DNA of 64,000 nt from Candidatus Desulforudis audaxviator MP104C (lineage in GTDB: Bacteria > Bacillota > Desulfotomaculia > Desulfotomaculales > Desulforudaceae): assembly GCF_000018425.1 (NCBI RefSeq), contig NC_010424.1:2062501-2126500 (forward strand), read 5' to 3'. A model generated the notes under the pieces. The model saw only the letters and a program-made list of their open reading frames with translations, was not told the origin of the DNA and made no database searches. Each line of letters opens with the position of its first letter. Position 1 is the first letter of the stretch. The position numbers and the translations under genes were made by a program. Shown piece by piece: positions 16,937-24,692 of the stretch.

Positions 16937-17001
16937 AAGGCTACACCTCCGAAAATATTGCGATTCTGTAATTAATTAACTTTAGTTCAAGATCAAAACA
17001 A

Positions 17002-17196
17002 TTAGTGCAGACCTCCGCCTTCCTCGTATTCTTTTTTGTAAGCGCCCAGGTCGATCCGCAGGATAACGAACAGCAGGTCCGCCAGGAGGGCGCAGACCAA
17101 TCCCACCACGGCCATAGTGGCGACCACGACCAATCCAAAGAGGAGCGGCGCGGTCTCCGCCAAGCCGGTCGTCCAAACCCAGAAGGCTTCAAGCAC
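17002..17196 (-). CDS. small membrane protein upstream of tauE
   Basis: A 64-residue protein with two hydrophobic stretches (about 15-29 and 31-46) and an acidic, Tyr/Glu-rich tail ending EYEEGGGLH. ALLADLLFVILRIDLGAY resembles the last helix and exit motif of oligopeptide ABC permeases, but nothing else of such a permease is present. GTG start at 17196 follows AAGGAG by nine bases. It lies between a 33-residue peptide gene and tauE and is probably co-transcribed. Confidence 0.65.
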   Translation of the reverse strand: MLEAFWVWTTGLAETAPLLFGLVVVATMAVVGLVCALLADLLFVILRIDLGAYKKEYEEGGGLH

Positions 17197-17218
17197 GGTT
17201 TCAGTCTCCTTTCAAGAA

Positions 17219-17320
17219 CTATTTACCCACTACCTGACCGGTGAAAATGCACCATAACCAGTAGGCCACAAACGCAACACTGACGCTGACCACCGTGAAC
17301 TTCCAAAACGCTGCCGCCAA
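17219..17320 (-). CDS. 33-residue single-helix membrane peptide
   Basis: Too short for usual gene calling. The TTG at 17320 follows GGAGGTGGGGG by a few bases. The peptide is one membrane helix, FTVVSVSVAFVAYWLWCIF, with a polar end (TGQVVGK). It is first in the presumed tauE operon, 22 bases before the 64-residue membrane gene. Support comes from the ribosome site, the clean helix and the position. Confidence 0.5.
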   Translation of the reverse strand: MAAAFWKFTVVSVSVAFVAYWLWCIFTGQVVGK

Positions 17321-17703
17321 GAACCCCCACCTCCTTCCCTAATCAAAACTTGTGGGCAACGCCGGGACTGCCGAAGTCGGGGATTCGCTTTCCCGGCAAC
17401 TCTGCTTCAGTAATACTTGTTCTTGTGTTCACATTTTCGCCTGCTCTTACTAGATAACGCCATGGACCGCTACTACGTGTTCAAACAGAATAAGGCCTAG
17501 TTCGTGCTATGACTTTCACAATAATTCTTATTCTGAGGTTTATTATATTAGCTACCCTTTGAAAGTCAATACTTTTGTCACTGGAATTTCTGCTACAAAA
17601 GACGTCAAACGGCGTAAAGCCTTTTGTCTCAGGGCTTTCCGGTTCTTTTCGCTTCAGCTAAGTGTAGTGTATAGTTGCCCAAGCAGGAAATCCGCTGATC
17701 GTA
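17321..17703 (-). other. leader of the tauE operon and left flank of the IS element
   Basis: No gene seen. It contains a strong minus-strand promoter (17542-17569), a roughly 210-base leader with a possible stem (GCCGGGA with TCCCGGC near 17360-17400), and the left inverted repeat of the IS at 17658. Confidence 0.5.
17542..17569 (-). promoter_or_regulatory. promoter of the tauE operon
   Basis: Minus strand TTGACT (17564-17569), 16-bp spacer, TATAAT (17542-17547). It directs transcription into the two small membrane genes and tauE. Confidence 0.7.
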
Positions 17704-19443
17704 GTGAATATGGATACAAGAAACATCCGACCTTGGTTTTGCGGGGGTGATGTTGGGTTGGCCAGTATCGTCAAACGTCAGCCGGGGGGGTGCCCGCGGC
17801 CCATCTACTACTACCATGAGACTTTTCGGGTCAAGGTTGACCCTGAGGCTCAGGGCAAGGGGCCACGGTCGGGCAAAAGCGTGGTGAGGTCCCGGGACAT
17901 ATACCTTGGCACGGCGGAGGAAGTGCTGAAGAAGTGCACCGCGGGGCAGTTGCCGCACGACCTGTCGAAGCTCGAATTCGGCTTGGTCTGCGCTGCGCTC
18001 GAGGTCGCACGGGAGGTCGGCATCGCGGAAGCGATTGACGAGGTGATACCGCCGGCCTCCAATGGGCTGACGCCCGGCCAATACATGCTGATCGGTGTAC
18101 TGAAGAAGATCTGCACGGCCACCGGTCACAGCGGCTTGCGGGACTGGTTCGAGAGCACGGCGCTGCCCCGCAACATGGGTATCGACCCCGGGTTGCTCGC
18201 CAGCCAGAACTTCTGGCAGAACTTCGATCTCGTGGCCGCCGAAAAGGACTGCGCGTTTACCGCCGAACGCGTGTCCCGGATTGAACAGAAGATCTGGGAA
18301 CGTGTCGTCCGAAAGTACGACGTCGCCATGGACGTCGTACTGTACGAGATGATCGACCTCCATGCCTTTCCCTGGTTGTCCCGCGGAGGTCTGCCACGCC
18401 CGGTGGGACTGGTCCTGGGGGTTACCAGGGAGGCCCAACTCCCTCTCTTCCATAAGCTTTTCTACGGCCGAAAACAGGAACCCGGGTTGTTCACCGGAGC
18501 CGTGGAAGAACTGGCCGACAGGCTGTCGGCCCTGGGCGGGCCCAGAGGAGAGCTTACCGCAATGGTCAGCCGGGGAAACAACTCCCCGGAAAACCTGAAG
18601 AAGATCCACCAGCGCCGCGCCTGGGTCGCTGGGCGGCTGGAGCCGGCGAACCGGCCGGCCCTCTGCAAGGTGCCGTTGAACAACTACCAAGAGACCATTG
18701 ACGGAAAGCCGGTTTACAGTACGGAGACACAAGTGTTCGGTGGCAAGGTGCAGGTGGCCGTGGTCTACGACGAGCGGGCCTACCGGCGCCAGAAAAGGGA
18801 ACTGCGCCGGGATATCGAAAGGATGCACGACAAGGTCCAGACATTGTTTAACAAGAACAAACACCTCCCCAAGGACCAGATCGAGGGTCTGATCCGTGAG
18901 CTTGTCCAGGACAGTGACTACGGCCGGTATTTTGACCTCGAGGTTGGCGGAAGACGCCACAAGGTCCTGCACTGCCGGCTGAACCGGAAGGCCTACCGGC
19001 ATAAACTCCGTACCCTGGGCAAAACGATGATCTTCTCCGACAATCTCAAACTGAGCACCCGGGAGTTGCTGGAGTCCCACCTCGAAAAGGATCGCTTGGA
19101 GGAGGATTTCCGGCGCTACCACGACCCCGCCGCTCAGCCTTTCCGTCCCCCGCACTCTTGGACCGAAGGCCAGGTACGGGTTTATACCCTGCTCTGCGTC
19201 CTGGCACTGCTGGTGCAGCAGCTGATGATGCACCGCGTCCGGCAGGCGGGCCTGTCAATGGACAATGTCGAACTGAAAGCGGAACTCTCGGATATCTGCG
19301 AGATCGTGCTGAGCTTTTCCCATGGACGGGTGGAGCGAAAACTGACCCGGAGGACAGGTGTTCAGGAAGATCTATTTCGGTTGTTCAACCTGATGAAATA
19401 TGTTTCCGATGAACGGGAGCCGTAGAGCAATCACTACACATAG
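17658..19443 (+). mobile_element. IS1634-like insertion sequence
   Basis: The transposase gene is bounded by short inverted repeats: CTAAGTGTAGTG at 17658-17669 and its reverse complement CACTACACATAG at 19432-19443, 11 of 12 bases matching. No clear target-site duplication was found, which fits an old or rearranged insertion. Confidence 0.7.
17704..19425 (+). CDS. IS1634-family transposase, probably inactive
   Basis: A 573-residue DDE-type transposase of the IS1634/IS4 group. LVLGVTREAQLPLFHKLFYG and the C-terminal LEKDRLEEDFRRYHDPAAQP (with the catalytic Glu region) match the family. The stretch that normally reads like YDTTNF is YDVAMDVVLY. The second catalytic Asp, normally in an FDKGNNS-like motif, is Ser in AMVSRGNNS near residue 287, and about eight residues are missing between the two motifs. 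The frame is otherwise intact. It is therefore probably unable to cleave DNA. GTG start at 17704, weak ribosome site. Confidence 0.85.
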   Translation: MNMDTRNIRPWFCGGDVGLASIVKRQPGGCPRPIYYYHETFRVKVDPEAQGKGPRSGKSVVRSRDIYLGTAEEVLKKCTAGQLPHDLSKLEFGLVCAALEVAREVGIAEAIDEVIPPASNGLTPGQYMLIGVLKKICTATGHSGLRDWFESTALPRNMGIDPGLLASQNFWQNFDLVAAEKDCAFTAERVSRIEQKIWERVVRKYDVAMDVVLYEMIDLHAFPWLSRGGLPRPVGLVLGVTREAQLPLFHKLFYGRKQEPGLFTGAVEELADRLSALGGPRGELTAMVSRGNNSPENLKKIHQRRAWVAGRLEPANRPALCKVPLNNYQETIDGKPVYSTETQVFGGKVQVAVVYDERAYRRQKRELRRDIERMHDKVQTLFNKNKHLPKDQIEGLIRELVQDSDYGRYFDLEVGGRRHKVLHCRLNRKAYRHKLRTLGKTMIFSDNLKLSTRELLESHLEKDRLEEDFRRYHDPAAQPFRPPHSWTEGQVRVYTLLCVLALLVQQLMMHRVRQAGLSMDNVELKAELSDICEIVLSFSHGRVERKLTRRTGVQEDLFRLFNLMKYVSDEREP

Positions 19444-19582
19444 CGTGTTCTGCAACCTGTCGTCTACGCGCCCCACCTAAAAACCAGAACCCTGGTGATT
19501 TTGTTCACATCGCAGCCTGACCAAAGAAACCATACGCGGTCTCGGAATTCCGGTGTTTGTGACAAAAGGCTCAAACCCGGGC

Positions 19583-20335
19583 TCAACCCATCCCCAGTAG
19601 GGCGTCGCGGACGATCCGGGCGGCCAGCAGGGCGGTGATCCCGGCCGGTTCGGGGGTGCCCACGCCGGGGGCGAAGGCCGGGTCCACGACGTCAATGTCC
19701 AGTGAAACGTAAACCGGACGGTCCCGCAGCGCCGACACCGTCTCGACCAGCCCCGGTAGTACGCGGTGGGTATAAAAAGCCCCGCTCTCCCGCGCCGCTT
19801 CCAGCTCCGGCGCGTCGGCGGACCGGATCCCGAACTGGAACAGGTTTTGCCGCCCCAGGAAATCGCCGATGCGCCGCATGACCGTCGCGTGGGAAAAAGC
19901 GACCCCCAGGTACTCGTCACGCAGGTCGGCGTGCGCGTCGAGTTGGATCACGGCCAGTCCCGGGCGCCGGGCGGCCGCCGCCCGGACCGCGGGCAGGGTC
20001 ACCAGGTGTTCGCCGCCGAGCAGAAAGGGGGTTTTGCCGTCGTGGAACAGCCGGGCAATGACGGTTTCAATGCGCTCCAGGCTCACCGCCACCTCGCCGG
20101 GTGGCAGGAGGACATCGCCCAGGTCGTGGAAGGCCAGTTCACGAAGATCACGCTTGAGATCCAGGCTGTATTCTTCCAGGCAGTAGGACATGGCCCGGAC
20201 CGCGGCCGGCCCCCCGCGGGTGCCCGGCCGGAAGGACACGGTCGCGTCCAGCGGGGCCCCGACGATCACCGCCCGCGCTTCTTCATACGAAGACCGGGCC
20301 GCCAGAAAATCCTGTTCCTTGACGATATCACGCAT
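19583..20335 (-). CDS. speB: agmatinase/aminopropylagmatine ureohydrolase SpeB-like with internal deletion
   Basis: Ureohydrolase fold, 250 residues from the ATG at 20335, which overlaps the end of speE; a longer upstream frame is a shadow. The six metal ligands are present in GGEHLVT, DAHADLRDEY and SLDIDVVDPAFAPG. After VGTPEP the protein passes directly to AGITALLAARIVRDALLGMG, which is the normal extreme C-terminus. The usual 35-40 residues between, including the conserved Glu of the (D/E)xVE(V/F)xP motif that contacts the guanidino group, are absent. Activity is therefore doubtful. It is third in pdaD-speE-speB, matching a route from arginine through agmatine to spermidine. Confidence 0.8.
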   Translation of the reverse strand: MRDIVKEQDFLAARSSYEEARAVIVGAPLDATVSFRPGTRGGPAAVRAMSYCLEEYSLDLKRDLRELAFHDLGDVLLPPGEVAVSLERIETVIARLFHDGKTPFLLGGEHLVTLPAVRAAAARRPGLAVIQLDAHADLRDEYLGVAFSHATVMRRIGDFLGRQNLFQFGIRSADAPELEAARESGAFYTHRVLPGLVETVSALRDRPVYVSLDIDVVDPAFAPGVGTPEPAGITALLAARIVRDALLGMG

Positions 20336-20337
20336 CG

Positions 20338-21165
20338 CTAGCGGAAGCGGTCCGCCAGGAATCGCGGCATGGCGAAACTGGCACGGTGTATCTCCGGCGT
20401 ATAGTACCGGGTGGCGTGTTCCCGGATTTTTTCCGGCGCGACCTGGGCGGGGTCGTGTTTTTTGGAGCCGATGGTGAAGCTCCACATGGCTCCGGGATAG
20501 GTGGGAATACACGCCCAGTACGTCCGGGCCAGCGGGAAGATCCCGGCGATGTCCCGGTAGATCCGGAGGATCAGGTCGGTGTTGAAGTAGGGCGACTCGG
20601 TCTGGGCCACGAACAGCCCTTCGTCCTTCAGGGCCTCGTAGATCGAGCGGTAGAACTCCAGGCTGAAGAGGCCCACCGCCGGCCCGATCGGGTCGGTGGA
20701 GTCGACGATGACCAGGTCGAAGGTCTTTTTGTGCTCCGCCACGTACTTGATCCCGTCCCCGATCACGACCTCGGCCTTGGGCGAATCGAAACCGCAGGCT
20801 AGTTCTGGCAGGTACTTCTTGGAGGCGGCGATCACCCGCTCGTCGATCTCGACCAGGGTGGCCTTTTCAACCGACGGGTGCTTGGTCACCTCGCGCAAAG
20901 TACCCCCGTCCCCGCCGCCGACAATCAGCACCCGGCGCGGGTCGGGGTGGGTGTTCAGCGGGACGTGGGTGATCATCTCATGGTAGACGTACTCGTCCAC
21001 CACCGAGGTCTGCACGATCCCGTCCAGAACCAGGGTACGCCCGAACGGCACGGTATCCAGCACGGCCAGATGCTGAAACGGCGTGGTCTCCGTGTGGAGC
21101 GTCTCATTCACCCGGTAGCTGATGGCGAAGTTGTCGTTTTGCTTCTCGGTGAACCACAGATGCAA
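20338..21165 (-). CDS. speE: spermidine synthase family aminopropyltransferase SpeE
   Basis: A 275-residue polyamine aminopropyltransferase using decarboxylated SAM. The TTG at 21165 follows GAGGAGG and gives the usual opening LHLWFTEKQNDNFAISYRV; the longer frame is rejected. The cofactor site is VLIVGGGDGGTLREV near residue 80, with VEIDERVI after it, and the catalytic region is IVDSTDPIGPA. It lies between pdaD and speB. In thermophiles with this gene set the acceptor can be agmatine instead of putrescine; the sequence alone does not decide. Confidence 0.95.
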   Translation of the reverse strand: MHLWFTEKQNDNFAISYRVNETLHTETTPFQHLAVLDTVPFGRTLVLDGIVQTSVVDEYVYHEMITHVPLNTHPDPRRVLIVGGGDGGTLREVTKHPSVEKATLVEIDERVIAASKKYLPELACGFDSPKAEVVIGDGIKYVAEHKKTFDLVIVDSTDPIGPAVGLFSLEFYRSIYEALKDEGLFVAQTESPYFNTDLILRIYRDIAGIFPLARTYWACIPTYPGAMWSFTIGSKKHDPAQVAPEKIREHATRYYTPEIHRASFAMPRFLADRFR

Positions 21166-21190
21166 GGCTGATTCCTCCTCTAAGTCATTG

Positions 21191-21649
21191 TCAATACCAC
21201 AGCGGCACGGCCGCCAGGCAACATCCCACCCGTTCCACCCGGTGCTCCACGGCGGCAATTCTCTTTTCCTGCGCGGTCAGCCCGCGCCGGGCGAAAGCCT
21301 CGTCCAGCATCTTGCTTACGGTGTCGTGAGCCTCCTGGCGACTGCACTTTCCACCGTATTCCATGATCACGCCGATGCCGTCCGGGGAGATGATCACCCC
21401 GACGGCGGCGGCGATCAGCTCCCCCTCGGCGTCGCACACGATGGAACCGTAAGCGGTAGGTACCAGCGCGCCCGGGGGCAGCTGCAGGTCGGGGTCGTAA
21501 ACGGCGTTCGGCGGCAGAATGCTGGATAAGCGCACCAGATTGACATTGCCGATACGGGCCGCCAGAAGCGCGTTGTCGAAAGCGTTCAGTGCTGTGGATC
21601 CTTCGGCACAGGCCGCGGTAACAGAGTACCTGGTGGGTGTCGGCAGCAT
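21191..21649 (-). CDS. pdaD: pyruvoyl-dependent arginine decarboxylase
   Basis: A 152-residue proenzyme that cleaves itself between two serines to make its pyruvoyl cofactor; here the pair is Ser42-Ser43 in NLVRLSSILPP. It converts arginine to agmatine. YGSIVCDAEGELIAAAV and later EYGGKCSRQEA fit the family. The ATG follows AAGGAG. It is first in the polyamine cluster, directly upstream of speE. Confidence 0.93.
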   Translation of the reverse strand: MLPTPTRYSVTAACAEGSTALNAFDNALLAARIGNVNLVRLSSILPPNAVYDPDLQLPPGALVPTAYGSIVCDAEGELIAAAVGVIISPDGIGVIMEYGGKCSRQEAHDTVSKMLDEAFARRGLTAQEKRIAAVEHRVERVGCCLAAVPLWY

Positions 21650-21819
21650 GCACTTCTCTCCTTAACAGAATAAGTAGGGGCGATGAATACAACGAGAATT
21701 ATTATACAGAATCCGGGGGGAAAAGAAAACTATTCTTGCTGAGAATTTGCCGAGAATTCAGCTGCCCAAAACCTCTATTTCCGCATCATTTCTGGATACT
21801 GGATACTGAATTCTGAATT
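21650..21819. other. pdaD upstream region with short tandem repeats
   Basis: A minus-strand TATAAT near 21700 may be the -10 of the pdaD promoter; its -35 is poor. At 21793-21822 two heptamers are each duplicated in tandem (GGATACT twice, then GAATTCT twice). This kind of repeat is often seen between genes of related Firmicutes. Confidence 0.4.
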
Positions 21820-22683
21820 CTACATCCTCTGCCTTCTTAGCGCTTCCCGGTAGATGTCCCGGTAGGTGCAGGCGTCCTCGGACTGGGTGCCGTTGGACTC
21901 GCAGATTACGGTGGGGGTGAGTCCCCGCTCTACCAGCAGTTCGGCTAAGGGGCCGAAATTGGGACCGTAGCCCTCATCCGCCAGGGTGCGGTGCCGCCGC
22001 TCCCCCTTTGCCGTGAATTCCACCGGACTGAAATGAATGTGCAGCGTGCGCAGCACGTCTTTCCCCAGTGCGGCTCCCACCCGGTCCAGCACCGCCGCGT
22101 AGGCCTCCCGGTCCGTCATCAGCCCGCCGGTGATGGCGTGCACGTGCCCGAAATCAATGCAGGGGATCACGGTTGGGGCCACGCGGCACAATTCCAAGAC
22201 CTCGTCCAGTAAACCCAGGTAGCTGTACCGGCCCAATGTTTCCGGCAGCACATTGACGCTGTCCAACCCCTCGCGGGCCGCTTCCTCCAGCGCCGCCTCC
22301 AGAGCGGCTTGAGCTCGCCGCAACGCGCCTTTTCGGTCGCCCCGGACACTCCCCGGGTGAAACACCACCCGGGAGGCGCCCATCCAGTGCGCCGCCCGCA
22401 TTGATTTCAGCAGGTGGACCTTGCTTTTGGCCACCTGGACCGGGTCCTCGCCGGCCAGGTTGATGTAATAGGGAGCGTGAATACTGAGCGCGATTCCGTT
22501 TTCGGACGCCCTTTCGCCGAGCGCACGGGCCGTCCGCTCGCTGATATTGACCCCACGCACACACTGGTATTCATAAGCCGAAAGACCGAGGCCGCGCAGC
22601 CAAGCCGGCGCCTCAAGCGACGACTTATGGCCCGCGGCGTAGAAAGACTCCCCGTTCCCGGCCGTACCGAATCTGGCTTCCAC
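21820..22683 (-). CDS. AP-endonuclease-2-type TIM-barrel protein (endonuclease IV-like)
   Basis: A 287-residue xylose-isomerase-like TIM barrel. The GTG at 22683 lies after GGGAGG; the upstream 63 codons are unsupported. Metal-binding segments resemble endonuclease IV: SIHAPYYINLAG near residue 70, VVFHPGSVRGDRKGA near 106, VLPETLGR near 143, CIDFGHVHAI near 178 and IHFSPVEFTAKGERRH near 217. It may cut abasic DNA or act on a sugar. Divergent from the following ABC-binding protein gene. Confidence 0.8.
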   Translation of the reverse strand: MEARFGTAGNGESFYAAGHKSSLEAPAWLRGLGLSAYEYQCVRGVNISERTARALGERASENGIALSIHAPYYINLAGEDPVQVAKSKVHLLKSMRAAHWMGASRVVFHPGSVRGDRKGALRRAQAALEAALEEAAREGLDSVNVLPETLGRYSYLGLLDEVLELCRVAPTVIPCIDFGHVHAITGGLMTDREAYAAVLDRVGAALGKDVLRTLHIHFSPVEFTAKGERRHRTLADEGYGPNFGPLAELLVERGLTPTVICESNGTQSEDACTYRDIYREALRRQRM

Positions 22684-22800
22684 CTGACGAAACCTCCCCT
22701 GGGTTAGCAATGACCAAAGTGGGATTTTTATATTTCTGGAAGGATTTTCCTGGCAAGCTGCCGAACTAACCTCCAATTCATACTTTGACGGAGGTGTGCC

Positions 22801-24327
22801 ATGCACCGGCGCCTGCTTGCCCTGCTGGGGCTGGGTTTCATCCTGACCGCCTTGTTCATTGTGGCCGGCCAACTCGAAGATGGCGGCAAAAAGGAGCGGC
22901 TGACCTACGCCCTGGCCCGTTACCCCGCCACCCTGGACCCAACGGCCGTTACGGACGAGTCGGGAGCCGCCGTGCTCTTGAACCTCTACGAGGGCCTCGT
23001 GCGCTTCGAACCAGGAGGCACCGGGATTGAACCCGCGCTGGCCCGGGACTGGAACGTATCACCCGACGCCCGGACTTGGACTTTTTATCTCCAGGAAGAC
23101 ATATCTTTCACCGACGGCACCCCGCTGGACGCCGCGGCGGTAAGAGACGCGGTCGAACGGCAGCTCAACCCCGAAACCGCCGGACCATACGCTTCCTTTG
23201 TATACGGGCCGGTGACGCGGATCGAAACCAAGGGCCGCCACACGGTCATTTTTCACCTGAAGCACCCGTACGCCCCGTTCATCAGGAACCTGGCAATGCT
23301 TCCGGCGGCGGTCGTCCGCCCTTCCCCCGACCACGGCCTGCCCATCGGCACCGGCCCTTTCGTCCCGTCCGCCATTGAGTCGGCCCGGATCACTCTGAAA
23401 GCCAATCCCGCTTACCGGGAAGGGCCGCCGCACCTGAAGGAAGTCCTTTTCGTAGTCATTCCCGATCCGCATGAACGGTGGCGGGCACTGGCCCAAGGCC
23501 GGGTGGACGTGGCGGAAAACACTGGGGCCGCCCTGCCGGCCACAGGACCGGATAGCCTAGTCATCGCCCGGACGCCCGGGCTGGACCTGAGTTACCTAGC
23601 ATTCTATACCAACAAAAAGCCCTTTGACAATCCCGCCGTACGGCGGGCGGCAAGCCTCGCCGTCAATCAGCAGGCCATTGTGGACTACCTCTTTCCGGAC
23701 CGGGCTGTGCCTGCTATCGGACCCCTGCCCCCCGGTACCCTGGGTCACCACCCCACCCTGGGCGCGGACGCTTACAACCTGGAGGAAGCCCGGCAGCTCC
23801 TGGACCAAGCGGGTTACAGCGGTGAGGAAATCACGCTGATCACCTACCAGGACCGGCGCCCCTACAACCCGGCGGGCGGGGAGAAACTGGCCCACCTTCT
23901 GGTTGAACAGCTCGCCCAGGCCGGTTTTAAGGTGCGGGTGGAGGCCTACCCTTGGGAGATCTGCAAGCACGCCATCCACCGCCAGGAGGGGCACGCTTTC
24001 GTCTTCGGCTGGGTCGGGGATAACGGGGACCCGGACAATTTCCTATACACCCTGCTGGCCAGCGCGCAGATCCAAACCGGCACCAACGCGGCACGCTACT
24101 CCAACCCGCATGTCGACATGCTGCTCGGCCGGGCCCAGCAGGTGACCGACGAAGCGCTGCGCGAACGCTTGTACCGCCAAGCCCAGGAGCTTATTGCCGC
24201 CGATGCTCCGTGGGTATTCCTGAACCATCGGCTCGAAACGGCGGCGCACCACCCCACGGTGAAAAATCTGGTGGTGCAGCCCACCGGGGGCGCCTATCTG
24301 GCCCAGGTGCGCAAGGACGACCAGTAA
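22801..24327 (+). CDS. peptide/oligopeptide-type ABC transporter substrate-binding protein
   Basis: A 508-residue family 5 extracellular binding protein (DppA/OppA type). It has an N-terminal signal-like helix (about residues 3-22) without a lipobox Cys, so it may stay membrane-anchored. Family features are LNLYEGLVRFEPG, LARDWNVSPDARTWTFYL, DGTPLDAAAVRDAVERQL and, later, NKKPFDNPAVRRAASLAVN. ATG at 22801 follows GGAGGTG. No permease or ATPase genes are adjacent, so its transporter is elsewhere or it works alone. Confidence 0.9.
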   Translation: MHRRLLALLGLGFILTALFIVAGQLEDGGKKERLTYALARYPATLDPTAVTDESGAAVLLNLYEGLVRFEPGGTGIEPALARDWNVSPDARTWTFYLQEDISFTDGTPLDAAAVRDAVERQLNPETAGPYASFVYGPVTRIETKGRHTVIFHLKHPYAPFIRNLAMLPAAVVRPSPDHGLPIGTGPFVPSAIESARITLKANPAYREGPPHLKEVLFVVIPDPHERWRALAQGRVDVAENTGAALPATGPDSLVIARTPGLDLSYLAFYTNKKPFDNPAVRRAASLAVNQQAIVDYLFPDRAVPAIGPLPPGTLGHHPTLGADAYNLEEARQLLDQAGYSGEEITLITYQDRRPYNPAGGEKLAHLLVEQLAQAGFKVRVEAYPWEICKHAIHRQEGHAFVFGWVGDNGDPDNFLYTLLASAQIQTGTNAARYSNPHVDMLLGRAQQVTDEALRERLYRQAQELIAADAPWVFLNHRLETAAHHPTVKNLVVQPTGGAYLAQVRKDDQ

Positions 24328-24337
24328 TGATGGGCTT

Positions 24338-24592
24338 TTAGCCCCCGCCCAGTCTCCGGCGCACCGCTTCCTCGAGCTGTTCCAGGGTGACCTGGTCACC
24401 CAGAAGTTCCCCGTCGACGGCGATGTTCGGGGGCTTGGGCAGATCCCCGCCGCCCAGCATCAAAAAGCCCTTGTAAACAGTTTCCACTTCCACCTGTTCC
24501 CCGAATCTCTCTTTGACCTGACCGGCCAAGGCCGAGAGTCCCCTTCAACGGAGACCCGCCGGCCGGTTCGAGTAGACGGTGATGCGCACCAT
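24338..24592 (-). CDS. thioredoxin-like protein with in-frame UGA (candidate selenoprotein, Sec16)
   Basis: Read through one TGA (24545-24547), this is an 84-residue thioredoxin-like protein. It begins MVRITVYSNRPAGLR, then Sec/stop at codon 16, then RGLSALAGQVKERFG, and ends with a typical beta-strand/cis-Pro region, GGDLPKPPNIAVDGELL. The UGA falls where small thioredoxin-like proteins carry a redox Cys. The ATG at 24592 has a strong AAGGAGG site. Bases 11-22 after the UGA can form CGGC-CTTG-GCCG, a possible SECIS. The same cassette has a UGA-containing selD, so selenocysteine insertion is plausible. It resembles the family I recall as SaoT; unverified. The alternative is a nonsense-mutated gene. 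Confidence 0.65.
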
Positions 24593-24662
24593 ATTGAACA
24601 CCTCCTTAAAGAAATACTCGAACGTAAAACCGATCCGGAGACCAACGACCATCCCCGGGGAG

Positions 24663-24684
24663 AAAAGGGGCCTGGCCCCTTTTT
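24663..24684 (-). terminator. terminator after the membrane iron-sulfur gene
   Basis: A near-perfect palindrome, AAAAGGGGC-CAG-GCCCCTTTT on the minus strand, lies 10 bases after the stop of the 24693-25793 gene. Its symmetry makes it potentially bidirectional. The thioredoxin-like gene downstream has its own ribosome site about 60 bases further on. Confidence 0.7.
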
Positions 24685-24692
24685 CCGGGCGT

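Noticed and set aside
17629-19233. 534-codon minus-strand ORF antisense to the transposase
   Set aside because: Shadow frame of a GC-rich gene; the plus-strand product has clear transposase motifs.
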